Numbered from the stretch's first letter, positions 8,157 to 16,877 are shown. The stretch is 46,451 nucleotides of DNA from Methylobacterium gregans (GCF_022179245.1 NZ_BPQM01000045.1:1-46451), one strand, 5' to 3'. The notes: generated by a model from the sequence alone, not told the origin. Numbers and translations: made by a program.

Positions 8157-9218
8157 ATGAGCGATCTGCGGCGCGCGTTCTGCGAGCAGTTCGGGCTGGA
8201 GCACCCGGTAATCCAGGCTCCGATGATCGGGCCGAAGCCCGCGCTCGCGGCCGCGGTGAGTGCGGCGGGCGGCCTCGGCTCGATCGCCTGCGCGGCGATG
8301 AGCCCGGACCAGGTCCGGGCCGAGGTCGCGGCGCTGCGGTCGCGGACCGACCGCCCCTTCAACCTCAACTTCTTCGCCCATCGCCGCGCCGCGCCGGATC
8401 CCGGGCGGGAGGCGGCCTGGGCTGCCCGCCTCGCCCCGTTCTACGCAGAGTATGGCCTCGACCCGGCGGTGGTCGCGCCGGGTCCTGAGCGTGCGCCGTT
8501 CGACGCGGGGATGGCCGAGATCGTGGCCGAGCTTCGGCCACCCGTCGTCAGCTTCCATTTCGGCCTGCCCGATCCCGACTTGCTGGCCTCGGTGCGGGAG
8601 ACGGGCTGCCGCATCCTCGGCTGTGCCACCACGGTCGCCGAGGCGCGCTGGCTCGCCGCGCGGGGTGTGGACGCGATCATCGCGCAGGGCGTCGAGGCCG
8701 GCGGCCACCGCGGCCTCTTCCTCTCGGAGGATCTCGCGGGGCAGATCGGCACCCTGGCGCTCGTGCCGCAGGTGGTGGACGCGGTCGACATGCCGGTGAT
8801 CGCGGCGGGCGGCATCGCGGACGCGCGAGGCTCCGCGGCTTCCTTCGCGCTCGGCGCCGCGGCGGTGCAGGTCGGCACCGCCTATCTCGCCTGCGACGCG
8901 GCCGGCCTGTCGGCGGTCCACGCGCGTGCCCTGGCGGAGGCTGACGATGCCGCCACGGCGCTGACCACGGTGTTCACCGGCCGGCCCGCCCGCGGCATCC
9001 GCAACCGCGCGATGCGGGCGCTGGGGCCGATCGCCCCCGACGCCCCGGCCTTTCCGCGCGCGGCGGTGGCGCTGCAACCCGTGCGCGCCGCGGCCGAGGC
9101 GCGGGGATCGGGCGACTTCACCCCGCTCTGGGCCGGACAGGGCGCGCCCCTGGCGAAGATCCGCGACGCCGCCGAGCTGACCCGCGCCCTCGCCGAGGGC
9201 GCGGCGCGTCTGCGCTGA
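8157..9218 (+). CDS. Nitronate monooxygenase-family flavoprotein
   Basis: FMN-dependent TIM-barrel enzyme of the NMO / 2-nitropropane dioxygenase family, which oxidises alkyl nitronates to carbonyls and nitrite. The 353-residue protein begins with GLEHPVIQAPMIG (13-25), then AVSAAGGLGSIA (33-44), the flavin-binding AQGVEAGGHRG (about 176-186, with the conserved His) and PVIAAGGIADARG (about 212-224). I chose the ATG at 8157, preceded by GGAGAGGGACGG. The same fold is shared with FabK-type enoyl reductases, but the AQGxEAGGHxG block favours NMO. It lies 161 nt before an ABC importer of the sulfonate/nitrate class on the same strand, so a link in organic N or S use is possible but unproven. Confidence 0.85.
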   Translation: MSDLRRAFCEQFGLEHPVIQAPMIGPKPALAAAVSAAGGLGSIACAAMSPDQVRAEVAALRSRTDRPFNLNFFAHRRAAPDPGREAAWAARLAPFYAEYGLDPAVVAPGPERAPFDAGMAEIVAELRPPVVSFHFGLPDPDLLASVRETGCRILGCATTVAEARWLAARGVDAIIAQGVEAGGHRGLFLSEDLAGQIGTLALVPQVVDAVDMPVIAAGGIADARGSAASFALGAAAVQVGTAYLACDAAGLSAVHARALAEADDAATALTTVFTGRPARGIRNRAMRALGPIAPDAPAFPRAAVALQPVRAAAEARGSGDFTPLWAGQGAPLAKIRDAAELTRALAEGAARLR

Positions 9219-9379
9219 CTTGGTTTTTCATCCCCGTCAGCGCGCGATAAATCCCTTTGGACGGGGCGGTTCTGTTACGCCCGGCCGATCCACGCACGAT
9301 TGCATCCGCCGGCGGCCTCGGGGAGAAAGCAAGGACGGCCGCCAGGACCAGCGCCCGAGCGGCCGCGGGAGGAACGCGG

Positions 9380-10228
9380 ATGGACGGCAGCCGGCAAGGC
9401 TCGGCCGAGAAGATCGACGCGCGGGTGCCGCAGGACGCGGCGGTGGCGCTGCGCGACGTCACCATCGCCTTCACGCTCAAGGGGGCCAAGCGCTACGTCG
9501 CCGTGGAGGGCATCGATCTCGCGGTGCGGCCGGGCGAGTTCGTCGCCGTCGTCGGCCCGACGGGCTCGGGCAAGTCCACGATCCTCAACGCCGCCGCGGG
9601 CCTGCTGAAGCCCGCCTCGGGCCGGGTCGACATCTTCGGGCAACCGCTCGGCGGCCTCAACGGCCGGGCCGGCTACCTCTTCCAGGCCGACGCGCTGATG
9701 CCGTGGAAGAGCGCGCTCGACAACGTCGCGGTGGCCCTCGAACCCCGGGGCGTGCGCCGGGCCGAGGCGCTGGAGCGGGCGCGCGCCTGGCTCGGCCGGG
9801 TCGGGCTCGCGACCTTCACCGACCGCTACCCGCACATGCTCTCGGGCGGCCAGCGCAAGCGCGTGGCGCTCGCCCAGATGCTGATCCGCGATCCCGAGAT
9901 CCTGCTGATGGACGAGCCCTTCGGGCCGCTCGACGCCCAGACCCGGCAGATCATGGGCAACCTGCTGCTCGACCTCTGGGCCCAGAACCGCAAGGCGGTG
10001 ATCTTCGTGACCCACGACCTGGAGGAGGCGATCGCGCTCTCCGACCGGGTCATCGTGCTCTCGGCCGGCCCCGCCGCGCGCGTCGTGGGCGATTTCCCCG
10101 TGCCGCTCGCCCGGCCCCGCGACATCAGCGAGATCCGCCTGGAGCCCCGCTTCCACGACCTCTACCGCGAGATCTGGTCCTGCCTGCGCGTCGAGGTCAC
10201 GCGCGCCTATGCGGACGGCCCGGCCTGA
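9380..10228 (+). CDS. ABC transporter ATPase, nitrate/sulfonate/taurine type
   Basis: ATP-hydrolysing subunit of an importer of the SsuB/TauB/NrtD class. The 282-residue protein has Walker A GPTGSGKST (59-67), Q-loop region GYLFQADALMPW, signature LSGGQRKRVALAQ (about 154-166), Walker B ILLMDEP (about 174-180) and switch VTHD. The motif ALMPWKSALDNV is typical of this class. The ATG at 9380 follows GGGAGGAACGCGG, a strong ribosome site; an upstream ATG at 9257 would add 41 low-complexity residues. It starts a three-gene importer operon. The substrate cannot be read from the sequence. Confidence 0.88.
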   Translation: MDGSRQGSAEKIDARVPQDAAVALRDVTIAFTLKGAKRYVAVEGIDLAVRPGEFVAVVGPTGSGKSTILNAAAGLLKPASGRVDIFGQPLGGLNGRAGYLFQADALMPWKSALDNVAVALEPRGVRRAEALERARAWLGRVGLATFTDRYPHMLSGGQRKRVALAQMLIRDPEILLMDEPFGPLDAQTRQIMGNLLLDLWAQNRKAVIFVTHDLEEAIALSDRVIVLSAGPAARVVGDFPVPLARPRDISEIRLEPRFHDLYREIWSCLRVEVTRAYADGPA

Positions 10229-10250
10229 CCCGCCCCGGAGAGTCCAGACC

Positions 10251-11036
10251 GTGAACCGCCTCGTGCTCCTCGCGCTCCAGATCGGCGTCGGCCTCGTCGG
10301 CCTCGGGATCTGGCACGTGCTGACCGTCTACCCCGTCCTCGGCGAGACGCGGCAGATTCAGTTCTTTTTCTCGACCCCGGGCGCGGTGCTCGCGCGCGCC
10401 TGGGCCGAGCTGCTGACGCCCGAGATCTGGGGCCATCTCTGGATCACCCTGCAGGAGACCGTGCTGGCCTTCGTGTTCGGGGCGGCGGGCGGCATCGCAT
10501 TCGGCTTCCTGTTCGCCAGGAACGCGCTGCTTGCCGCCGTGTTCGACCCCTACATCAAGGCGGCCAACGCCCTGCCCCGCGTGGTGCTGGCGCCGATCTT
10601 CGCGCTGTGGTTCGGGCTCGGCATCTGGTCGAAGGTGGCGCTCGGCTTCACGCTCGTCTTCTTCATCGTGTTCTTCAACGTCTACCAGGGCGTGCGCGAG
10701 GTGAGCCCGGTGGTGCTGAACAACGCCCGCATGCTCGGGATGAGCGAGCGCGGCCTGCTGCGCCACGTCTACTGGCCCTCGGCGCTGACCTGGATGTTCT
10801 CCTCGCTCCACACCGCTGTCGGCTTCGCGCTCGTCGGCGCGGTGGTGGGCGAGTATCTCGGCTCGTCGGCGGGCCTTGGCTACAAGATCCACGAGGCCGA
10901 GAGCGTGTTCGACGTGACCGGCGTCTTCGCCGGCATGCTGATCCTCACCGTCTTCGTCATCGTGATCGACACGCTCGTCACGCTGATCGAGAACCGTCTC
11001 CTCGTCTGGCGCCCGCAGGCGGGCAACCAAGGCTGA
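10251..11036 (+). CDS. ABC transporter permease, SsuC/TauC-like
   Basis: Inner-membrane permease partner of the upstream ATPase. The 261-residue protein has about six hydrophobic segments and the BPD-type EAA loop region (NNARMLGMSERGLLRHVYWP followed by an ALTWMFSSL segment) that docks on the ATPase. I prefer the GTG at 10251 (GTGAACCGC, after GGAGAGTCCAGACC) because the membrane segment then starts at once; an ATG at 10209 would overlap the ATPase gene by 20 nt and add 14 Pro/Arg-rich residues. It is followed after 14 nt by the binding-protein gene. Confidence 0.88.
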   Translation: MNRLVLLALQIGVGLVGLGIWHVLTVYPVLGETRQIQFFFSTPGAVLARAWAELLTPEIWGHLWITLQETVLAFVFGAAGGIAFGFLFARNALLAAVFDPYIKAANALPRVVLAPIFALWFGLGIWSKVALGFTLVFFIVFFNVYQGVREVSPVVLNNARMLGMSERGLLRHVYWPSALTWMFSSLHTAVGFALVGAVVGEYLGSSAGLGYKIHEAESVFDVTGVFAGMLILTVFVIVIDTLVTLIENRLLVWRPQAGNQG

Positions 11037-11050
11037 TAAGGATCCCGCAG

Positions 11051-12052
11051 ATGCAACGTCGCAGTTTCCTCATCGGTGCCGCAGCGATGTTGGGCCTCGG
11101 GCAGACGGCCCGCGCCGACATCGTGAAGGTCCGCATCGGCGTCGGCGGAAAGCCCCTGCTCTACTACCTGCCGCTGACGATCGCCGAGCGGAAGGGCTTC
11201 TTCAAGGAGGAAGGCATCGAGGCCGAGATCAATGATTTCGGCGGCGGTGCCCGCTCGCTCCAAGCGCTGATCGGCGGTTCGGTCGACATCGTCACCGGCG
11301 CCTACGAGCACACGCTGCGCATGCAGGCCAAGGGGCAGGATGTGCGGGCGGTCTGCGAGCTCGGCCGATTGCCCGCCATCGTCATCGGCGTGCGCAAGGA
11401 CCTCGCCGACACGGTGAAGACCGTGGCCGACCTGAAGGGGCGCAAGATCGGCGTGACGGCGCCGGGCTCTTCGACCGCGCTGACCGCGCAATTCGCGATG
11501 ATCAAAGCCGGCCTGAAGGCGTCCGACGCGCCGCTGATCGGCATCGGCGGCGGCGCGGGCGCCATCGCGGCGATGAAGAAGGGCGAGATCGATGCGGTCT
11601 CGCACCTCGATCCGGTGGTCGCGAAGCTGGAGGCGGACGGCGACATCAAGGTGCTGGTCGATACCCGCACCGACGAAGGCACGCGCCTGCTGTTCGGCGG
11701 CCCGAATCCGGCGGCGGTCGTCTACACCAAGCAGGACTGGATCGAGCGCCATGCGGCCGGCACACAGAAAGTGGTCAACGCCTTCGCCAAGGCGCTGAAA
11801 TGGCTCGCCGCCGCGAGCCCCGAGGAGATCGCCGACCTCGTGCCGCCGGCCTACCATTTCGGCGACCGAGCGCTCTACGTGCAGGCGGTGAAGAACTCTG
11901 CGCCGACCTACTCGCGCACCGGCATCCCGAGCCGCGACGGCATGAACAGCGTGCTGGACCTAGTCCGCACCCTCGACCCCGAGCTGCAGGGCGCGCAGAT
12001 CGACCTCGCCAAGACCTTCGAGGACCGCTTCGTGAAGCGCGCGATGGAGTAG
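11051..12052 (+). CDS. ABC transporter substrate-binding protein with Tat-like signal
   Basis: Periplasmic binding protein of the SsuA/THI5 (NMT1-like) family, which covers sulfonates, nitrate, taurine and pyrimidine or riboflavin-type ligands. The 333-residue precursor starts MQRRSFLIGAAAML, with a twin-arginine pair (Arg3-Arg4, then Ser-Phe-Leu) and an ARA cleavage site near residue 22, suggesting Tat export. The mature part shows the family's LTIAERKGFFKEEGIEAE and the GGSVDIVTGAYEH segment. It ends the importer operon just before a hairpin terminator. Tat export would be unusual for a simple binding protein and could reflect folding with a cofactor or ligand; this is inference. Confidence 0.85.
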   Translation: MQRRSFLIGAAAMLGLGQTARADIVKVRIGVGGKPLLYYLPLTIAERKGFFKEEGIEAEINDFGGGARSLQALIGGSVDIVTGAYEHTLRMQAKGQDVRAVCELGRLPAIVIGVRKDLADTVKTVADLKGRKIGVTAPGSSTALTAQFAMIKAGLKASDAPLIGIGGGAGAIAAMKKGEIDAVSHLDPVVAKLEADGDIKVLVDTRTDEGTRLLFGGPNPAAVVYTKQDWIERHAAGTQKVVNAFAKALKWLAAASPEEIADLVPPAYHFGDRALYVQAVKNSAPTYSRTGIPSRDGMNSVLDLVRTLDPELQGAQIDLAKTFEDRFVKRAME

Positions 12053-12059
12053 CGGACAC

Positions 12060-12084
12060 GCGCCGCCGTCAGGGACGGCGGCGC
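12060..12084. terminator. Bidirectional hairpin between convergent genes
   Basis: A perfect 11-bp GC-rich stem (12060-12070 with 12074-12084) closed by a 3-nt AGG loop, placed between the ends of the binding-protein gene (plus) and the yqeY-family gene (minus). There is no T-tract on either side, so it may act as a transcript end stabiliser or a weak intrinsic terminator. Confidence 0.6.
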
Positions 12085-12096
12085 ACAGTCGATGCC

Positions 12097-12558
12097 TCAG
12101 CCCTTGGCGGCGAGCGCGTCCTTCACGAGGCCGCTGGCCCGTCCGAAATCCATCCGGCCGGCGAACTTGCCCTTCAGGGCGCCGATCACCTTGCCCATGT
12201 CCTTCGGGCCGGCGGCACCGGTCTCGGTGATCGCGGCCTCGATCGCGGCCTTGGTCTCGGCCTCGTCCATCTGCTGGGGCAGGAAGCCCTGGATGATCGC
12301 GATCTCGGCGCGCTCGTTGGCGGCGAGTTCCGGACGTCCGCCCTGCTCGTAGACGCCGGCCGATTCGGTGCGCTGCTTGATCATCTTCTGCAGGAGGGCC
12401 AGGATCTCCTCGTCGGAGACCGCCTCCTTGCCGAGGCCCCGGGCCTCGATATCCTTGTCCTTGAGCGCCGCCTGAATCATCCGAATCGTGGCGAGCTTGT
12501 CCTTCTCGCCGGCCTTCATGGCCTCCTTCATCTCTGCGGTGAAGCGCGCGCGCAGCAT
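12097..12558 (-). CDS. GatB/YqeY domain-containing protein
   Basis: A 153-residue protein of the YqeY family, whose helical domain is also found at the tail of the GatB amidotransferase and is thought to bind tRNA. Visible landmarks are MKAGEKDKLATIRMI (15-29), the GFLPQQM block (about 90-96) and the C-terminal GKVIGALKGKFAGRMDFG. Length is normal for the free-standing form. The ATG at 12556-12558 follows CAGGAGACAGTTCG, a strong ribosome site. It is divergent from carA over 191 nt, an arrangement I recognise as common in alphaproteobacteria. Its exact function is not established. Confidence 0.92.
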   Translation of the reverse strand: MLRARFTAEMKEAMKAGEKDKLATIRMIQAALKDKDIEARGLGKEAVSDEEILALLQKMIKQRTESAGVYEQGGRPELAANERAEIAIIQGFLPQQMDEAETKAAIEAAITETGAAGPKDMGKVIGALKGKFAGRMDFGRASGLVKDALAAKG

Positions 12559-12749
12559 CGAACTGTCTCCTGTGATACGAAAAACGGGCGTCGGCCCTGC
12601 GCGGCGCGGGTGTTGAGCGGAGATGGCGGGCGCGCCACATTGACCCTAACGCGGGCCGCTCGCTAAGAGCGCTGCACGAGGGTTTGGCCGTCCGCCGCGC
12701 CTCATCGCAGGCGCCGGATCCGGCACCGGACATAAGCGAGATCACGTCG

Positions 12750-13991
12750 ATGCTGCAAGACGAAGGCGCCACCGCGCACTCGAAAGCCACGCCCGAGCCC
12801 TGGGCCGAGCCCGTCGCCACCGCGCTGCTCGTGCTGGCGGACGGCACGGTGCTGGAGGGCTTCGGCATAGGCCAGACGGGCGTCGCCGACGGCGAGGTCT
12901 GCTTCAACACCGCGATGACGGGTTATCAGGAGATCCTGACGGACCCCTCCTACGCGGGCCAGATCGTCACCTTCACCTTCCCGCATATCGGCAATGTCGG
13001 CACCAACGACGAGGACCTCGAGAGCCTCGACGCCGCCCCGGCCTCGGGCGTGCGCGGCGCGGTGATCGCCTCCGCCGTGACGCGGCCGTCGAGCTGGCGC
13101 TCGTCGAGCCACCTCGACGCCTGGCTGAAGGCCCGCGGCATCGTCGGCATCACCGGTATCGACACCCGCGCGCTGACCGCCCGCATCCGCGACCAGGGCA
13201 TGCCGAACGCGGTGATCGCCAACGACCCACAGGGCAATTTCGACCGCGAGGCCCTGAAGGCTCGGGCCGCGGCGCTTGCCCCGATGGAGGGCCTCGACCT
13301 CGTGCCGCCGGTCACCAGCCGCGCTCACGCGGCCTGGACCGAGACCACCTGGGCGGTGAAGGGCGGCTACGGCAGCCGCCTGCAAGGCGAGGGCCTGAAG
13401 GTCGTTGCGATCGATTACGGCGTGAAGCGTAACATCCTGCGCCTGCTGGCCGAGGCCGGCTGCGACGTCACCGTGGTGCCCGCCACCACGACCGCCGAGG
13501 AGATCATGGCGATGAAGCCCGACGGCGTGTTCCTGTCGAACGGCCCGGGCGACCCGGCCGCGACCGGCCAGTACGCTGTGCCGGTGATTCGGCAGCTCTT
13601 GGACGAGAAGGTGCCGACCTTCGGCATCTGCCTCGGCCACCAGCTCATGGGGCTCGCGCTGGGCGGGCGCACCGTGAAGATGGGCCAGGGCCATCACGGC
13701 GCGAACCATCCGGTGAAGGACAAGACCACCGGCAAGGTCGAGATCGTCTCGATGAACCACGGCTTCGCGGTCGATCCGGGCAGCCTGCCGGGCAACGCGG
13801 TCGAGACCCACGTTTCGCTCTTCGACGGCTCGAATTGCGGCCTGACGCTGACCGACCGGCCGGCCTTCTCGGTGCAGCACCACCCGGAGGCGTCGCCCGG
13901 CCCGCGCGACAGCCACTACTTGTTCGAGCGCTTCGTCGCGCTGATGCGCTCAGGAAAACCCGAGACCGTCAATAAGGCCGATCCGGCCTGA
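12750..13991 (+). CDS. carA: Carbamoyl-phosphate synthase small (glutaminase) subunit
   Basis: Hydrolyses glutamine and passes ammonia to CarB for carbamoyl phosphate, feeding pyrimidine and arginine synthesis. The 413-residue protein has the N-terminal CPSase_sm domain (VLADGTVLEGFGIG, then FNTAMTGYQEILTDPSYAGQ) and a C-terminal class I glutaminase domain with nucleophile Cys294 in GICLGHQLMGLA, and His378/Glu380 in HHPEASPGP. I chose the ATG at 12750; a TTG at 12684 could extend it by 22 residues. carB is not in the window. Length is slightly above the usual 380 because of an N-terminal lead of about 24 residues. Confidence 0.97.
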   Translation: MLQDEGATAHSKATPEPWAEPVATALLVLADGTVLEGFGIGQTGVADGEVCFNTAMTGYQEILTDPSYAGQIVTFTFPHIGNVGTNDEDLESLDAAPASGVRGAVIASAVTRPSSWRSSSHLDAWLKARGIVGITGIDTRALTARIRDQGMPNAVIANDPQGNFDREALKARAAALAPMEGLDLVPPVTSRAHAAWTETTWAVKGGYGSRLQGEGLKVVAIDYGVKRNILRLLAEAGCDVTVVPATTTAEEIMAMKPDGVFLSNGPGDPAATGQYAVPVIRQLLDEKVPTFGICLGHQLMGLALGGRTVKMGQGHHGANHPVKDKTTGKVEIVSMNHGFAVDPGSLPGNAVETHVSLFDGSNCGLTLTDRPAFSVQHHPEASPGPRDSHYLFERFVALMRSGKPETVNKADPA

Positions 13992-14097
13992 GCGCGTCAT
14001 AGAAACAGCCCATTCGGCCTTCATTCCCAGTTCAGCGCCCCGCGAACGGTGCCATCAGAGCGCCGTCGCGGGGCAACCACTGATTTCGGGGGCCGCT

Positions 14098-14475
14098 TTG
14101 ACCACGATCGATCGCGTCAGCGACGACTTTTCGCGCCTGCACCGCATCTTCACCTTCCATCTCGGTGTCGCGGTGTCGCTTGCCTGGGTGACGGCGCTCT
14201 ACGCCTCTCTCAACGCGCCGTGGGTGCGCAACATCCGGGCGCTGATCGATCCGGCCGGCCTCGGCCGCGTCGAGAGCACGTGGTCCTTTCTCTTCGTGAT
14301 GCCGATGGTCCTCACCGTCGCCTGGCTCTCGGTCTATTTCGGCCGCGAAGTGCTGCGGCGCTCGCAGACGCTCGGCAACGTCGCCCTCGAGTTCGCCGCC
14401 GCGGCGCTCGTCGCCTTCGGGCTGTTCTACCTGTCGATCGACCGGGCCGTGTCGGTCATCACCATCGGCCTCTGA
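14098..14475 (+). CDS. Small three-helix membrane protein, unknown
   Basis: A 125-residue protein I do not recognise. Three hydrophobic segments are visible at about 20-39, 63-82 and 95-113, with short charged turns (REVLRRSQ at 83-90). The only plausible start is TTG at 14098 because the first in-frame ATG is at residue 69, inside the second helix; GGGGGCCGC just upstream could serve as a ribosome site. It lies 106 nt after carA and ends 8 nt before a strong hairpin that also ends the convergent TonB receptor gene. Reading-frame integrity, three well-formed helices and the clean terminator support a real gene. Confidence 0.65.
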   Translation: MTTIDRVSDDFSRLHRIFTFHLGVAVSLAWVTALYASLNAPWVRNIRALIDPAGLGRVESTWSFLFVMPMVLTVAWLSVYFGREVLRRSQTLGNVALEFAAAALVAFGLFYLSIDRAVSVITIGL

Positions 14476-14482
14476 GATTCGT

Positions 14483-14510
14483 GTGCCCCCGCGGGCGACC
14501 CGCGGGGCAC
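14483..14510. terminator. Bidirectional terminator between convergent genes
   Basis: GTGCCCCCGCGGG pairs with CCCGCGGGGCAC (12 bp with one bulged C) around a short loop. It sits between the stop of the small membrane protein (plus, 14475) and the stop of the TonB receptor (minus, 14521), and is followed on the plus side by a short ATTTG. Strength of the stem makes a shared terminator likely. Confidence 0.75.
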
Positions 14511-14520
14511 CGGATTTGCC

Positions 14521-16662
14521 TCAGAACCGCGCGATCAGCTGGACGCGGATCAGGCGCGGCGCGCCGGGCGTGATGTTGTTGTTTCCGTCCGCGGTCGCGA
14601 TGTAGCGGCGATCGAACAGGTTCTCGATGTTGAGCTGCGCCCGCACGGCCTCGTTGATCCGGTAGAACAGGCCCAGATCGAAGCGCGTGATTCCCGGCAG
14701 CCGGACGGTGTTGTCCGACGAGGCGAAGATGTGGCCCGTCTGGATGTAGCCCACGCCCACCGAGAAGTCCGGCGTCAGGTCGAACTTGTTCCAGACGGTC
14801 AGCGCGTTGAACGGCACGAGACCGACCCGGTTGCCGGGACGGATCGCCGTCGAGCCGGACGAGAAGCCGTTCACGATCCGCGCGTCGGTGAAGGCGTAGC
14901 CGCCCGCGATCTGCCACCAGTCGGTGACGTAGCCGTTCGCCCCGATCTCCGCGCCCTGCGTGTTGGTCTGGCCGGTCGCCAGGAAGAAGCCGGGGCGGTT
15001 CGGATCCGATAGGCGCTGGTTGAAGCGGTCGAGGTTGTAGAGCGCGCCGGTGAGCTGCAGGGCCGGCGCGACGTCGTACTTCACCCCGATCTCGGCGTTC
15101 TCGAACCGCTCCGGCTGGCTGATCGCCAGACCCGGCGTCAGGCTGCTGAACTGGTCGCCCGCGGCCGGCAGGTAGGAGACGCTGTAGCTGCCGTAGAAGG
15201 CGAGGTTCTCCCACGGCTTCACCACCACGCCGGCCCGGGGCGAGAGCAGATCGTCCACCCGCGCGTTGGTCACGTTGGTGCGCCGGTCGGTCGCCGCGAA
15301 GTCGAAATGGTCGTAGCGCAACCCGCCGATGACCTGCAGGTGCGGTCCGATCTCGATCTGGTCCTGGGCGTAGACGGCCGCGAGCCCGAGATCGTAGCGG
15401 CTGTTGTTGTCGGTTCCCGTGTTGCGGAAGGTCACCGGCACGCGGGTCACCGGCGCCAGCGGGTTGACCACGAGGCTCGATGCCCCGGTCGCACCGAAGA
15501 AGCCGCTCTCGCGCAGCGCGAGCCCCTGCTGGTAGCCGAGCTCGAACCCGCCCAGCACCGTGTGGCGCAGGGGACCGGTCTCGAACTTGTAGGTGAAGTC
15601 GTTCTGGCTGAAGTAGTTCGTCCGCGGCGTCTCGTTGTTGTAGGCGCTGAGGTTGACCGCCGTTCCGGCGGCATTCACCGCCCCGCCTGGAAAGATGTTC
15701 TGGTAGAACTTCTGGTAGTCGGCGAAGCGCAGCTGGCTGTGCATCTGCACGCCCGAATCGAACTGGTGATCGAGGATCGCGGTCGCGATGTGCGCGTCGA
15801 CTTTGGCGTAGTTCAGATCCGGGTTGCCGAAGAAGGTCGAGACGTTCTGCCGGTAGCGGAAGGGCCGGCCGAACTGTGAGGGAATGCCGCGATCGGTGGT
15901 GCGGTCGTCGTGAAAGTACTCGTACGAGAGCTTGAGCGTGGTCGCCGGCCCGAGCAGGAAGGTCATCGTCGGGTTGATGCCGTAGCGGCGGATGTCGACG
16001 AAGTCGCGGTAGGTGCCCGTATCCTCGAACACGCCGTTCAGGCGGAAGAACGCGCTGTCGCTGATCCGATCGCCCGCATCGATCGCCACGCGCTTGTTGC
16101 CGAACTGGCCGCCCTGCAGCAGGACCTCGCGGATCGGCACGCCGTCCGCTTCCTTGAGCACGCGGTTGATCACGCCGCCGCCGCCGCCGCGGCCGAAGAT
16201 CAGCGCATTCGGCCCCTTCAGCACCTCGATGCGCTGCGTGTTGTAGAGATCGCGGAAATACTGGACGTCGTCGCGGATGCCGTTGACGTAGAAGTCGGCG
16301 TTCGAGCGCTGGCCGCGGATCACAACGTCGTCGCGGTTGCCCTCGCCCTGGTGCGGGATCACGCCGGGCACGTAGCGCACCGCCTCCTCGATCGACTGGA
16401 AGCCCTGGTCGCGGATCTGAGCCTGCGTCACCACGCTCACGGATTGCGGCGTGTCGATCAGGGGCGTGTCGGTCTTCGTGGCGCTGCGCGTGCGGGTGGT
16501 CAGGTATCCGACGCTGACGCCGCGCTGGCCCTCCACGCTGAGCTCGTCGAGCGTCACGTCGGCGTCGCCGGCTGGCACGGGCCGCGCCTGCGCGTGGCAG
16601 GTGCTGGTCAGTGCAGTTCCGGCCAGCAGGACCATGGCCAATGTACGAATACCGATCTTCAC
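14521..16662 (-). CDS. TonB-dependent siderophore-type outer-membrane receptor
   Basis: Outer-membrane gated barrel for uptake of ferric siderophores, energised by TonB-ExbB-ExbD. From the GTG at 16660-16662 the precursor is 713 residues, starting with a Sec signal (KIGIRTLAMVLLAGTALTS). A TonB-box-like segment (DVTLDELSVEG) is followed by the plug domain with DTPQSVSVVTQAQIRDQG, IRGQRSNADFYVNGIRDD and VEVLKGP-like RIEVLKGPNALIFGRG, and the barrel ends in the expected aromatic residue (LIARF). The block TPQSVSVVT is typical of the siderophore subgroup (FhuA/FhuE/FpvA-like). I chose GTG because it places the signal at the N-terminus; the upstream ATG at 16740 would add 26 Arg-rich residues. 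Ligand unknown. No adjacent siderophore synthesis or permease genes. Confidence 0.9.
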   Translation of the reverse strand: MKIGIRTLAMVLLAGTALTSTCHAQARPVPAGDADVTLDELSVEGQRGVSVGYLTTRTRSATKTDTPLIDTPQSVSVVTQAQIRDQGFQSIEEAVRYVPGVIPHQGEGNRDDVVIRGQRSNADFYVNGIRDDVQYFRDLYNTQRIEVLKGPNALIFGRGGGGGVINRVLKEADGVPIREVLLQGGQFGNKRVAIDAGDRISDSAFFRLNGVFEDTGTYRDFVDIRRYGINPTMTFLLGPATTLKLSYEYFHDDRTTDRGIPSQFGRPFRYRQNVSTFFGNPDLNYAKVDAHIATAILDHQFDSGVQMHSQLRFADYQKFYQNIFPGGAVNAAGTAVNLSAYNNETPRTNYFSQNDFTYKFETGPLRHTVLGGFELGYQQGLALRESGFFGATGASSLVVNPLAPVTRVPVTFRNTGTDNNSRYDLGLAAVYAQDQIEIGPHLQVIGGLRYDHFDFAATDRRTNVTNARVDDLLSPRAGVVVKPWENLAFYGSYSVSYLPAAGDQFSSLTPGLAISQPERFENAEIGVKYDVAPALQLTGALYNLDRFNQRLSDPNRPGFFLATGQTNTQGAEIGANGYVTDWWQIAGGYAFTDARIVNGFSSGSTAIRPGNRVGLVPFNALTVWNKFDLTPDFSVGVGYIQTGHIFASSDNTVRLPGITRFDLGLFYRINEAVRAQLNIENLFDRRYIATADGNNNITPGAPRLIRVQLIARF

Positions 16663-16755
16663 GCGCAGACCCCCGTCCGACCGGATCGTTCGCGATCCGT
16701 CTCGACCGGATGTGTTTGCCCGGTCTCGGGAGCGGCCCATATCGAACGCGGAGGG

Positions 16756-16822
16756 ATTCGCAATTCACTGGCGAATACGAAGCGGGGATCTCAATTTGAA
16801 GCTTTTCTAATTAGAAATCCAA
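16756..16822 (-). promoter_or_regulatory. Candidate promoter and operators of the TonB receptor gene
   Basis: Reading on the minus strand, TTGGAT (16822-16817) and TCAAAT (16799-16794) are separated by 17 nt and could be -35 and -10 boxes. The spacer holds a 14-bp perfect AT-rich palindrome, TTTCTAATTAGAAA (16804-16817), and 27 nt farther toward the gene lies ATTCGC-N9-GCGAAT (16756-16776). Position inside the promoter suits a repressor site, and iron control (Irr, RirA or Fur type) would be expected for such a receptor. The assignment to a specific regulator is not supported by an exact consensus match. Confidence 0.4.
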
Positions 16823-16877
16823 GGTCCGCTCTAAGTGGCTCGTAGGCAGCAACGTTTCCGCGCGGATATAATCCGCC

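Noticed and set aside
12559..12749. Possible attenuator before carA
   Set aside because: No terminator/antiterminator pair or leader peptide could be recognised in the 191 nt.
14459..16768. A 769-codon minus-strand frame overlapping the TonB receptor
   Set aside because: It is a shifted frame of the receptor with Arg/Gly-rich composition; the receptor frame carries the plug and barrel motifs.
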